Under the pieces are notes generated by a model that saw only the letters and a program-made list of their open reading frames with translations, ran no database searches and was not told the origin of the DNA. A stretch of DNA of 64,000 nt from Nonomuraea rubra (GTDB lineage Bacteria > Actinomycetota > Actinomycetes > Streptosporangiales > Streptosporangiaceae), in the NCBI RefSeq assembly GCF_014207985.1, contig NZ_JACHMI010000001.1, positions 124,001 to 188,000 on the forward strand. The letters run 5' to 3'. Made by a program: the position numbers and the translations under genes. Shown here in pieces: positions 1 to 8,500 of the stretch. The stretch's first letter is position 1. Every line of letters begins with the position of its first letter.

Positions 1-1
1 G

Positions 2-661
2 CGCCCGCTCGCGGGCAAGACCGTCGTGCTCGACCCCGGGCACAACGGCGGCAACGCCTCGCACCCCGAGGAGATCAACCGCCAGGTCGACATCATCACC
101 GGCCGCAAGGCGTGCAACACCACCGGCACCGAGACCAACGACGGCTTCCCCGAGCACGCCTTCACCTGGGACGTCGCCGGCCAGATGAAGCCGATCCTGG
201 AACGCATGGGCGCCAAGGTGGTGCTCACCCGGCCCAACGACAGGGGCGTGGGCCCGTGCGTCACCGAGCGGGCCGCGATCGGCAACGAGGCCAGGGCGGA
301 CGCGGTGCTGTCCATCCACGGCGACGGGGCCGCGCCGGACGGGCACGGGTTCCACGTGATCATGCCGGGGCTGCTGCGCGGGCACAACGACGACGTGGTG
401 AAGCCGTCGGCCAGGCTCGGCAGGGCCGTCCGCGACGCCTACCGCGAGGGCACCGGCATGCCGTACGCGAACTACACCGCGAAGAACGGCCTGCAGACCC
501 GCACCGACCTGGGCGGGCTCAACCTGTCGAAGCGGCCGGCGGTGTTCATCGAGTGCGGCAACATGCGCAACGAGCGCGACGCCGCCAAGATGTCCGACGC
601 CGCCTTCCGCAAGCGCATGGCCGCCGCGCTCGCCGACGGGATCAGGCGGTTCCTGAGCTAG
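2..661 (+). CDS. N-acetylmuramoyl-L-alanine amidase (Amidase_3), 5'-truncated by window edge
   Basis: This enzyme cleaves the amide bond between MurNAc and L-alanine in peptidoglycan, acting outside the membrane. The frame is open from base 2, and the first visible residues lead into VVLDPGHNGG, the first zinc-ligand motif of Amidase_3 enzymes (Rv3717/CwlM type). Further on are LSIHGDG (a second zinc-ligand histidine) and FIECGNMRN (catalytic glutamate). About 220 residues are visible, essentially the whole catalytic domain. The signal peptide and any N-terminal region lie before the window, so the GTG at 26 is internal, not a start. The 3' end overlaps the convergent TetR gene by 20 bp. The family call is firm; the full length is unknown. 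Confidence 0.88.
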   Translation, partial: RPLAGKTVVLDPGHNGGNASHPEEINRQVDIITGRKACNTTGTETNDGFPEHAFTWDVAGQMKPILERMGAKVVLTRPNDRGVGPCVTERAAIGNEARADAVLSIHGDGAAPDGHGFHVIMPGLLRGHNDDVVKPSARLGRAVRDAYREGTGMPYANYTAKNGLQTRTDLGGLNLSKRPAVFIECGNMRNERDAAKMSDAAFRKRMAAALADGIRRFLS

Positions 662-1280
662 CGTAGGCCCGCAGGAACGCGGCCACCCCCGCCTCCGCCA
701 GGCGTTCGAGCTCGGCGTCCGTGTAGTGGTCGCCGGCGCCCTCGAACATCACCTTGTTCACCGGGATCCACAGCAGCAGGCCGACGAAGTGCTCGGCGGC
801 CAGGGCCGGGTCGTCCGTACGCAGCAGGCCGCGCTCGGTGAGCCGCTCGAACGCCGTGGACATGGTCTTGAGCGAGCGCTCGAAGCCCTGGGCGTACCAG
901 GTGCGGCCGAGGTCGGGGAAGCGGTCGGCCTCGGCGATCACCAGCCGGCGCAGCCGCAGGATGTCGGGGCGCATGATGCGGGCGAGGAACTGGCGGGCCA
1001 GCTCGCCGAGGTCCTTCTCCAGGTCGTCGCTGTCCTCCAGCGCCGAGATGATCATCTTGGCCAGCCCCTCCACCTGGCCGGTGGTGTCCATGATGATGCT
1101 GGTGAAGAGCTGTTCCTTGTCGGTGAAGTGCTTGTAGACGGTCTGCTTCGACACGGAGGCCAGTGAGGCGACCTCGTCCATGCTGGTGCCCACGTAGCCG
1201 TTGCGCAGGAACACCGGGAGCGCCGCCTCCATGATCTGCCTGCGCTTGCGTGCCGTCCGGCCGTCCTCTTCCGCTGCCAT
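642..1280 (-). CDS. TetR/AcrR family transcriptional regulator
   Basis: This is a DNA-binding repressor of about 212 residues. The N-terminal helix-turn-helix runs over residues ~15-60 and contains TSMDEVASLASVSKQTVYKHF, a classical TetR recognition segment, followed by KEQLF. The C-terminal two-thirds is the variable ligand-binding helical domain. I chose the ATG at 1280 (MAAEEDGRTARKRRQ) because the in-frame extension upstream crosses the operator and reads as non-coding. The gene diverges from a serine hydrolase at 1384, and a 17+17 bp inverted repeat lies between them, so it probably represses itself and the hydrolase. The ligand cannot be told from the sequence. Confidence 0.9.
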   Translation of the reverse strand: MAAEEDGRTARKRRQIMEAALPVFLRNGYVGTSMDEVASLASVSKQTVYKHFTDKEQLFTSIIMDTTGQVEGLAKMIISALEDSDDLEKDLGELARQFLARIMRPDILRLRRLVIAEADRFPDLGRTWYAQGFERSLKTMSTAFERLTERGLLRTDDPALAAEHFVGLLLWIPVNKVMFEGAGDHYTDAELERLAEAGVAAFLRAYASSGTA

Positions 1281-1314
1281 GACCGCCCTCTCGTTCGCTT
1301 GCCTCAGAACAGTA

Positions 1315-1354
1315 CTAGACAGTTCCGTACTGATGTGAGTACTGTACCGTCTAG
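1315..1354. promoter_or_regulatory. TetR-type operator between divergent genes
   Basis: The site is an inverted repeat of two 17-base arms. The left arm at 1315-1331 is CTAGACAGTTCCGTACT and the right arm at 1338-1354 is AGTACTGTACCGTCTAG; 14 of 17 positions pair, with a 6-base spacer. It sits 35 bp upstream of the tetR start and 30 bp upstream of the serine hydrolase start. Such a site is expected for an autoregulating TetR protein controlling a divergent target. Binding is inferred. Confidence 0.7.
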
Positions 1355-1383
1355 TTCCAGAGACGGACAAGGACGGACACGCC

Positions 1384-2484
1384 ATGAGTGATCTTCAGAA
1401 GCAGGTGCAGGAAGCCGCCGACAGGCTCGTCGAGTCGGGCGCGGAACGCGGGCTCCAGGTCGCCGTCTACCAGGACGGCGTCCAGATCGTGGACGTGGTG
1501 GCGGGCGTCGCCGACCCGGAGACCGGCCGCCCCGTCACGGCCGGTACGCCCTTCTACAACTTCTCCATCGGCAAGGGCGCCACCTCGGCCGTGGCCCACG
1601 TGCTCGCCGAGCGCGGGCTGTTCGGCTACGACACGCCGGTCGCCGAGCTGTGGCCGGAGTTCGCCCGGCACGGCAAGGAACGCGTCACCGTACGGCACGT
1701 GCTCTCGCACACGGCGGGCGTGCCCGGCGTCCCGCTCGACACCACGCCCGAGGACGCCTGCGACTGGGGCAAGATGGTCGCCGCGCTGGAGGACGCGGAG
1801 CTGTGGTGGGAGCCGGGCACCAAGATGGGCTACCACGCCTACACGTTCGGATACCTCGTCGGCGAGATCGTCCGGCGGGTGACCGGCAAGCCCATCTCGC
1901 AGGTGCTGCGGGAGGACGTGGCGGGGCCGCTGGGGGTGGCCGACGAGCTGTACTTCGGGATGCCGGAGCAGGAGCACGCGCGGCTGGCCCGGCTGGAGGA
2001 CGCGCCCATGGACATGTCCGCATGGGGCGAGATGCCGGAGGACCTGCCGATGCTCAAGGCCGGGCCGATGACGCTGATGCCGAACGCCGCGCTGGGCAAC
2101 CGGCCCGACTACCTGTCGGCCGACATCCCCGCCGGCGGCAAGACCTCGGCCAGGGCCATCGCGCGGATGTACGCGGCGCTGCTCGGCGAGGTGGACGGCG
2201 TGCGGCTGATCACGCCGGAACGGCTGCGCGAGGTGACGGCCGTGGCGGCGAGCGGCGCCGACGAGGTCTTCGGCATGCCGTCGGCGTGGGGGCTCGGCTT
2301 CAACATCGGGCGGCCCGGCTCGACGCCGGAGCAGACCCCGACCGTGTTCGGCGTGGGGGGTGCGGGCGGCAGCACCGCCTGGGCCGACACGGCGACGGGC
2401 ACCACGTTCGCGCTGACCAAGAACCGGCTCACCAACGACTTCGCGGCGGCCGAGCTGATCAGCGGGATCGTCACCTCCCGCTGA
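1384..2484 (+). CDS. Serine hydrolase, beta-lactamase/EstB-like (class C fold)
   Basis: This is a 366-residue member of the beta-lactamase/transpeptidase-like family (PF00144), which includes esterases such as EstB and D-aminopeptidases. The active-site SxxK motif is SIGK within FYNFSIGKGATS (residues ~58-69). A tyrosine motif is in GYHAYTFGYLVGE (~147-159), and a glycine-rich VGGAGGSTAW near residue 325 takes the place of the KTG/HxG element. No signal peptide is visible, so it is probably cytosolic and more likely an esterase or amidase than a true beta-lactamase. It diverges from the TetR gene across a shared operator, which suggests induction by a TetR ligand that may be its substrate. 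Confidence 0.88.
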   Translation: MSDLQKQVQEAADRLVESGAERGLQVAVYQDGVQIVDVVAGVADPETGRPVTAGTPFYNFSIGKGATSAVAHVLAERGLFGYDTPVAELWPEFARHGKERVTVRHVLSHTAGVPGVPLDTTPEDACDWGKMVAALEDAELWWEPGTKMGYHAYTFGYLVGEIVRRVTGKPISQVLREDVAGPLGVADELYFGMPEQEHARLARLEDAPMDMSAWGEMPEDLPMLKAGPMTLMPNAALGNRPDYLSADIPAGGKTSARAIARMYAALLGEVDGVRLITPERLREVTAVAASGADEVFGMPSAWGLGFNIGRPGSTPEQTPTVFGVGGAGGSTAWADTATGTTFALTKNRLTNDFAAAELISGIVTSR

Positions 2485-2498
2485 GCCGGGCCAGAGGG

Positions 2499-2684
2499 TC
2501 AGCCGTCGCGGCAGAGCGGCGCGCCTCCGACCACGCACGCGATGTCGTCGAGCTCACAGCTCAGCAGGGTGCCGTCCATGCCGAGCACGAGCACCAGGTC
2601 GCGCCGGTACGGATGGGCCAGCATGACCCGGCCGACGACGCCGTTATCCAAGATCACGGTAGGGCGGCCTGCCGCGTTGTCCAT
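2499..2684 (-). CDS. Small hypothetical protein (61 aa)
   Basis: I do not recognise this protein. The ATG at 2684 gives MDNAAGRPTVILDNGVVGRV and is preceded by a GA-rich segment (GAGAGGAG, then GAGGGC next to the ATG). The product is soluble, mostly predicted beta-strand by eye, and carries two cysteines near the C-terminus in VVGGAPLCRDG plus one at LLSCELDD. It is convergent with the serine hydrolase, with a 14-bp gap. Codon bias fits coding sequence, but size and lack of recognisable homology keep confidence moderate. Longer in-frame starts (to 2771) have no ribosome-binding site. Confidence 0.5.
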   Translation of the reverse strand: MDNAAGRPTVILDNGVVGRVMLAHPYRRDLVLVLGMDGTLLSCELDDIACVVGGAPLCRDG

Positions 2685-2811
2685 GCCCTCGTGACTCCTC
2701 TCAAGGTCCGCGACGAGCCCCGCGCCGGACCCGTCCCCACCAGGATGCACACGCCATCCCCTCGATCGCATCGGTCATGCGGCGGTATTTCCGTACGCCA
2801 TCGGGATGAGC

Positions 2812-2831
2812 CACCGGCCTGACGGCCGGTG
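2812..2831. other. Strong GC hairpin between divergent genes
   Basis: CACCGGCC at 2812-2819 pairs perfectly with GGCCGGTG at 2824-2831 over a TGAC loop. It lies about 90 bp upstream of the methyltransferase start and is not followed by a T-run. It may be a terminator for read-through, an attenuator or a protein-binding site. Confidence 0.45.
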
Positions 2832-2919
2832 CAGGGCTCACGTGCGCCGTCGTGACCGATGAGTAATATGACGCATCAGTAGCACGATCGCCCCCGCGGC
2901 AGGCGAAGGAGACGGCCTC

Positions 2920-3738
2920 GTGACCGAGCTAGAGCGTGTTCCGCCCGGCGTGGACCCGACGGTCCCGAGCTCGGCCCGGGTGTACGACTACCTGCTCGGC
3001 GGCAAGGACAACCTGGCCGTGGACCGGGCGGTGGCCGAAAAGCTGCTCGCCGTCGCCCCCGACACCCGCCTGGTGGCGCGGGCCAACCGCCACTTCCAGG
3101 TCGAGGTGGTCCGCCACCTGGCCGGGCAGGGGGTCAGGCAGTTCATCGACCTGGGCACCGGCATCCCGACCACACCCAGCATCCACGAGACGGCCCGCCA
3201 GGTGAACCCCGCCTGCCGGGTGGTCTACGTGGACAACGACCCCGTGGTGCGGATGCACGCCCAGGTGCTGCTGGCCGACGCCCCCGGCGTCGCCGGCATC
3301 CAGGCCGACCTGCGCCACCCCGCCGGCATCCTGGCCGACCCGCACATCACCGGGCTGATCGACTTCGACCAGCCGGTGTGCGTGCTGATGGTCGGCGTCC
3401 TGCACTTCGTGATGGACGAGGAGGACCCCGCGGGCATCGTGGCCGCCTTCAGGAAGCGCATGACGGCCGGCAGCCATCTGGTCATCTCGCACGCCATGGC
3501 CGAGAGCGACCCCGCGGCTCTCGCCCAGCTCCGGATGGCGACGGCCGGCTCGCCCGCGCAGTCCACGTTCCGTACGCGGGAGCAGGTGCTGCGGCTGTTC
3601 GACGGGTTCGAGCTGATCGGGCCCGGCCTCGTACCCGTCCAGGACTGGAGCCTCGGCCCGGAGGAGGCTCACATCCCCCTGCTGGACGGCCCGCCGCGCC
3701 TGCGCGTGGACGGCGGGGCCGGCAGGCTCACAGCCTGA
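2920..3738 (+). CDS. SAM-dependent methyltransferase, DUF574/Methyltransf_19 family
   Basis: This 272-residue protein belongs to the large actinomycete family PF04672. The N-terminal signature SARVYDYLLGGKDNLAVDR (~18-36) and the SAM-binding strand FIDLGTGIPT (~75-84) are clear, followed by VVYVDNDPVV, the acidic loop after strand beta2. The substrate of this family is mostly unknown. The GTG start at 2920 has a good ribosome-binding site (GAAGGAGA, 10 bases upstream). The last 11 bp overlap the convergent secreted protein gene. A paralogue lies at 57439-58227 in the same window. These genes often occur near regulators and in many copies per genome. Confidence 0.92.
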   Translation: MTELERVPPGVDPTVPSSARVYDYLLGGKDNLAVDRAVAEKLLAVAPDTRLVARANRHFQVEVVRHLAGQGVRQFIDLGTGIPTTPSIHETARQVNPACRVVYVDNDPVVRMHAQVLLADAPGVAGIQADLRHPAGILADPHITGLIDFDQPVCVLMVGVLHFVMDEEDPAGIVAAFRKRMTAGSHLVISHAMAESDPAALAQLRMATAGSPAQSTFRTREQVLRLFDGFELIGPGLVPVQDWSLGPEEAHIPLLDGPPRLRVDGGAGRLTA

Positions 3739-4270
3739 TTCCCCGGACGAGGTCGGCGAGCTCGGGCACCAGGGGCCGGCTGGCCATCACGGTGACGACG
3801 ACCCCCTTCCGCTCCACCCAGCCCACGTAACGGCCGTGGCCCAGCGCGCCGTCACCCTCCTGCCTGAGCACCTGACGGCCGCCCAGCCGCACGGCCTTCG
3901 GGCCGCCCGTGAACGCGCCCACGTCCACGGGCAGCTTCCCGAGCTGCGCCAGGCTGCTCGCCTCCGGCCAGCACACCACCCGCACCCACAACGACCTGTG
4001 CGCGGGGTCGACGGTGTCGCGGTCGTCGGACCAGAGGTAGCCGTACTCGGTGACGCCGCCGCGCTTCGCCGCCGTCAGCGTGCCGTGACTGAACCCCTTG
4101 GGGAGATGGCGGACCCGCACGCCCCTGAGCGCCTTCGCGCCCTTGGCCGGCTCGTCGGTGTCCGTCCCCTTCAGCTCGGCCCTGGTCGGCGCCGGGCAGG
4201 CGGTGGCGGCCTGGGCGGGGACGGGGACCAGGGCCGCGGTGAGGGCCGCGAGCGCGATGATTGTTCTCAT
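3728..4270 (-). CDS. Secreted hypothetical protein
   Basis: The 180-residue product starts MRTIIALAALTAALVPVPAQA, a standard Sec signal peptide with a likely AQA cleavage site near residue 21, so the mature protein of ~158 residues is exported. The mature part has two cysteines (TACPAPT and VVCWPEAS), which could form a disulphide, and hydrophobic strands ending in LADLVRGIRL. I do not recognise a catalytic motif. The gene is convergent with the methyltransferase (11-bp overlap) and lies 33 bp downstream of the flavin monooxygenase stop region on the same strand side, so it may also be read separately from its own promoter at 4271-4303. Confidence 0.75.
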   Translation of the reverse strand: MRTIIALAALTAALVPVPAQAATACPAPTRAELKGTDTDEPAKGAKALRGVRVRHLPKGFSHGTLTAAKRGGVTEYGYLWSDDRDTVDPAHRSLWVRVVCWPEASSLAQLGKLPVDVGAFTGGPKAVRLGGRQVLRQEGDGALGHGRYVGWVERKGVVVTVMASRPLVPELADLVRGIRL

Positions 4271-4303
4271 GCCGGGGTTGGATGCCGGCGGTGCGGCAAA
4301 AGT

Positions 4304-5440
4304 TCAGTACGCCTTGAGCGCGATGTCCGTGGCGTACCTGTCGCCCAGCTTGGTCATCAGGCCCATCACGAATCTCGACCTGAGCATCCGGTTGCGCATG
4401 CGGATGCGCGCCGGGGTGGGGGGCGCGAGCATGGGGCCGGCGTTGCCGTTCTTGGCGATCTTGGCGTACTGCCTTAACTGCCGCTCGTACTCGGCGAAGG
4501 CCGCACGGTGATCGCCGCCCGCCGCCGCCAGCTCGCCGGCCAGCACGTACGCGCCCACCATGGCCAGGCCCGAGCCGAACCCGCCCAGCGTGTTGCCGTA
4601 CCCCGCGTCGCCCAGCAGCGCCACCCGGCCCTGGGCGTAGCGGTCGATCCTGACCTGGCTGATCGAGTCGAGATAGACGTTCCCCGCCCGGCGCACCGCC
4701 TCGATGATCCGCGGGGTCTGCCAGCCCATGCCCTGGTACGCCCGCGCCAGGATCTCCTTCTGCTGCCCGCTGTCGTAACGGTCGTAGGTCAGCTCGCCGG
4801 AGGCGAAGACGAAGAACGCCGGCGCCTTCGGCCCGCCCGTCGCCACCAGCCTGCCCGGCTCGTTGTACATCTGCGGCACCGTCCCGAAGTCCCCCTCGAC
4901 GTCCACCAGGGCGTAGTAGTAGCCGAGATGCCGGACATAGTCGGACTCGGGGCCGAAGGCGAGGCGGCGCACGTTCGAGTGGATGCCGTCCGCGCCGACG
5001 ACCAGGTCGAACGTGCGCGGCGCGGTGCGCTCGAAAGTGACCTGGACGCCGCCGGGGGTCTCGGTGAGGGAGGTGATCGAGTCGCCGAAGACGTACTCGC
5101 AGTCGGCGGCCGTGCGGTCGTACAGGATCCCGGCCAGGTCGCCGCGCTTGATCTCCAGGGCGCCGCCGGTGAACTCGCCGGGCAGGACCGCCAGCCTGCG
5201 GCCGGTCGCGTCCACGATCTCCTGGTCGGTGCCGCCGGTCTGCAGGCGGCGCACGTCGTCCAGGATGCCCATGCGGCTGAGCACGGTGAGGTGGGTCGGG
5301 CCCTTGAAGTCGACCGCCTGGCCGCCCGGGCGGATGGCCGGAGCCCTCTCGACGACCGTGACCTTGCAGCCGTAGCGGGTGAGCCAGTAGGCGAGGGCGG
5401 GGCCGCCGATGCCGGCACCGGAGATGAGAACGTTTCGCAT
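4304..5440 (-). CDS. FAD-dependent monooxygenase (group A flavoprotein hydroxylase)
   Basis: The 378-residue enzyme carries the three hallmarks of PF01494 hydroxylases: a Rossmann GxGxxG at the N-terminus (VLISGAGIGGPALAYWL, residues ~4-20), the DG motif DLVVGADGIHSNVR near residue 150, and the GD motif VALLGDAGYGNTLGGFGSGLA near residue 275, which binds the FAD ribityl chain. Such enzymes hydroxylate aromatic or polyketide-like substrates with NAD(P)H and O2. The ATG at 5440 fits the family N-terminus although no strong ribosome-binding site precedes it. The gene is 131 bp downstream of a SARP regulator on the same strand, and the gap contains nested repeats, so it may be a SARP target. The substrate is not determinable here. 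Confidence 0.88.
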   Translation of the reverse strand: MRNVLISGAGIGGPALAYWLTRYGCKVTVVERAPAIRPGGQAVDFKGPTHLTVLSRMGILDDVRRLQTGGTDQEIVDATGRRLAVLPGEFTGGALEIKRGDLAGILYDRTAADCEYVFGDSITSLTETPGGVQVTFERTAPRTFDLVVGADGIHSNVRRLAFGPESDYVRHLGYYYALVDVEGDFGTVPQMYNEPGRLVATGGPKAPAFFVFASGELTYDRYDSGQQKEILARAYQGMGWQTPRIIEAVRRAGNVYLDSISQVRIDRYAQGRVALLGDAGYGNTLGGFGSGLAMVGAYVLAGELAAAGGDHRAAFAEYERQLRQYAKIAKNGNAGPMLAPPTPARIRMRNRMLRSRFVMGLMTKLGDRYATDIALKAY

Positions 5441-5463
5441 GCCCGGCAGCTTCGCGAGCTTGG

Positions 5464-5511
5464 CTGACAGCCGGGCGACTGTCCGCTGACAGTGCGGGGC
5501 GCGACTGTCAG
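5464..5511. promoter_or_regulatory. Nested direct and inverted repeats upstream of the monooxygenase
   Basis: Four half-sites built on CTGACAG/ACTGTC lie 24-71 bp upstream of the monooxygenase ATG. An ACTGTC-4-GACAGT inverted repeat is at 5478-5493, flanked by CTGACAG at 5464-5470 and ACTGTCAG at 5504-5511. Read as direct repeats, GCTGACAG recurs 22 bp apart (5463, 5485) and GCGACTGTC 26 bp apart (5475, 5501). Spacings of 11 or 22 bp are typical of SARP targets, and a SARP gene is next door; that link is inference. Confidence 0.6.
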
Positions 5512-5571
5512 CGAGGCGGCCACTCCCGGTGGTGGTGCTGCTCGGTGGCGGTTGGCTGCAGGGTGACCTCG

Positions 5572-8500
5572 CTACCCGCTGGCGGCCTCGCGCAGGGCCG
5601 CCAGGGCCTCCTCGCGGCTCATCGCCGCGCCCTTCGCGTACGCGGCCGCGAACTCCTCGGGCCCGAGCACGCGGCCGGCACCGGCGGCGGTCGCGGCCAC
5701 GTCCCGATCCCCGGCCACGGCCATGCCCCGTACCGCCGCCCCGATCCCGAGCAACAACGCCGCCCGCCGGGCCGCCCGCTGGGCAGCCACCGGCACACCC
5801 GCCGCCTGCCCGGTCTCGTCCTCGTTCTCCGGTCCGGGCGCACATCCATGGGTCGCCTCGAAGAGGGCCTGGTCCGCCAGGCCTTCCGCGACCTCCGCCA
5901 CGTCGTTGGGCAGGGGCGAGCCCAGGGCGGAGGCCAGGGCTTCGGCGTGCATGCGGGCGGCCCGTTCCCCGTCACCGTGGGCGGCCGCCAGCCGGCCGAG
6001 TGCCGTGTAAACGCGCGACCTCGTCCCCCCGGCCGTGAACGCGGCGGTCTCCGAGCCGGACAGCGCGGCGTCGAGCCGCCTGGCAGCCTCGGGAAGATCA
6101 CCCTGAAGCCGGGAGATGTCCCCGAGCTGGAGCTGCACCCAGGCCATCAGCTCCGGCCGCCCCAGCCGCCGCTCCAGCTCGCCCGCCCGCTCGTTGTCGG
6201 CGCACGCGGCCTCGGCGTCGCCGGCCCGCCAGTGCGCGTTGGCCCGCCTGCTCAGGACGTCCGCCAGCTCGTCGAGCGCGCCGAGCTCCGAGAACACGGC
6301 GAGCGCCCGTTCCCACAGCCCCATCGCCCGCTGCCAGTCGCCGCGCCAGCTCGCGAGGAGGGCCAGCCAGTCGAGCGCCTGCCCCGTGCCCCACCGCTCG
6401 CCCAACGCCTCGAAGGCCGCCAGCACCCGCTCCATCCCGGCCTCGGCCTCCTGGAGCTGCCCGTTGTGCAGCGTCAGCAGCGTTGCGCCGAGCTGGTTGA
6501 GCGCGCTGCTCCACGCGTCGGTGCCGAGCACCGACCGCTGCCGTTCCGCCGTCATCATCCCGCCTTCGGGCGGTCCCGCGATCATGCCCCACAGCGCCAC
6601 GCCGAACCGGTAGCGCATCGGCCGGTCGAGCGTTCCGACGATCTCCTTCGCCCGCACCCAGTGCGGCGAGCCGACGTCGGGCACGGCATGCAGCACGGCC
6701 AGCACGTACTCCTCCGCCAGTTCGGACCTGCCCGCCGGCCCGGCGGGTGGTGTGGTGTCGAGGAGGCGTTCGGCGTGCCGGATGCCCTGGCCGCGCCGCC
6801 CGGTCAGCCACCAGTACATGCCGAGCGTGCCCACCAGCCGCCACGCCGTCGGCCTGTCGTGCTCCACGCTCCAGCGCAGGGCCGACTGCAGGTTGGCGTT
6901 GTCGGCCGACAACGCGGCCAGCCATTCGAGCTGCTCTGCCCGGTAGAGGTGCTCGTGCGCGCGCCCCGCGAACTTTAGGAACCAGGCGGCATGCCGCCGC
7001 CGCAGGCGCTCCTCCTCACCCGCCTCCGCCAGCCGCTCCAGGCAGAACAGCCGGATGGTGTCGAGCATCTGGTAACGCTCACCGTCGGTCTCGACCAGCG
7101 ACTTGTCCACCAGATCGACCAGCACGTCCTCCACCGCGCCCGCCACCGTGTCCGCCATTCGGTCCGCCACCGCGTCCGCGGCGCCGCAGACGCGTTCGAC
7201 CGCCTCCAGGGTCGCGCCGCCGGTGAACACCGACAGGCGTCTGGCCAGCGCCTGCTCCTCCGGCCCGAGCAGGCTCCAGCTCCACTCCACCACCGCGTGC
7301 AGGGTCTGGTGGCGGGCGGCGGCCGTACGGTCGCCGCGCGAGAGCAGCCGGAAGCGGCCGTGCTCGGCCAGCCGGTCGGCGATCTCCGCCACCCCGAACG
7401 TGCGCACCCGCGCCGCCGCCAGCTCGATGGCCAGTGGCAGCCCGTCGAGCGCGGCGCAGATCCGCAGCACCGCGTCCAGGTTGCGGTGCCCGAGCGAGAA
7501 CCCCTGCCGTACGGCCGCGGCCCGGTCGGCGAACAGCCGGACCGCCGGGTAGCCGAGCGGGTCCTGCGCACCCGGGGGCGGGGTGGGCAAGGGGGCGAGC
7601 GGGACGAGATGCTCGCCGGTGATGCCCAGGGGTTCCCTGCTGGTGGCCCAGATCGTCAGGCCGGGGCACGCGGCGAGCAGGCGGCGGGCGAGCGTGGCGG
7701 CCTCGGCGACGACGTGCTCGCAGTTGTCCAGGACGAGCAGCGACGCCTGCCCGGCCAGCGCGGCCACGAGCCGCTCGACGGGATCGGGCCCGCCCGCGGC
7801 GGCCGGCCTGAGCGCGGGCTCCCGCAACCCGAGCGCCCCGAGCACAACCTCCGCCACCTGCCCCCCAGCCACCGGCCCAGCCCCGGAGGTCAGCGCGTCT
7901 CTCACGCCGCCCACCGCCCCGGCGGCCGGTGCGCCCGCCGCGCGCCCGACAGTCCCCGCGGCCGGCCCCCCAGCCGCGCCGCCCGGGTTTCCGCTCGTCG
8001 GGGCGTCCACGAGTGACAGGTCTGCGAAGGCGACCGTGTCGGCGGCCGGTGGGCGGCGGGTGGCGGCCTCGATGACCAGGCGGGTCTTGCCCGTGCCGCC
8101 CGGCCCCACGATCGTGACCAGCCGGGCCGGTCCCAGGGCGGCCAGCCGGGCGAGCTCCTCCTCGCGCCCCACGAAGCTGGTGAGCTGCGCGGGCAGCCCC
8201 GCCCGCGCCGAACGCGTCCGCGACCCGCGCAGGATCTCCAGGTGCAGGGCCGCCAGCTCGGGTGACGGGTCCGCGCCGAGCGTGTCGGCGAGCAGCCGCC
8301 GCCCTTCCTCGTACGCGGCCAGCGCCTCGGCCTGCCGCCCCGCCGCGTGCAGGGCCCGCATGAGCAGCCCGCGTGCCCGTTCGCGCAGCGGATGGGCGGC
8401 CACCAGCTCGCGCAGCCCGGCGGCGGGGCCGGCGTCGGGCAGCGACAGCTCGGCCTCGTACAGGTCCTCGGTGGCGGCCAGCTGCAGCTCTTCCAGCCGC

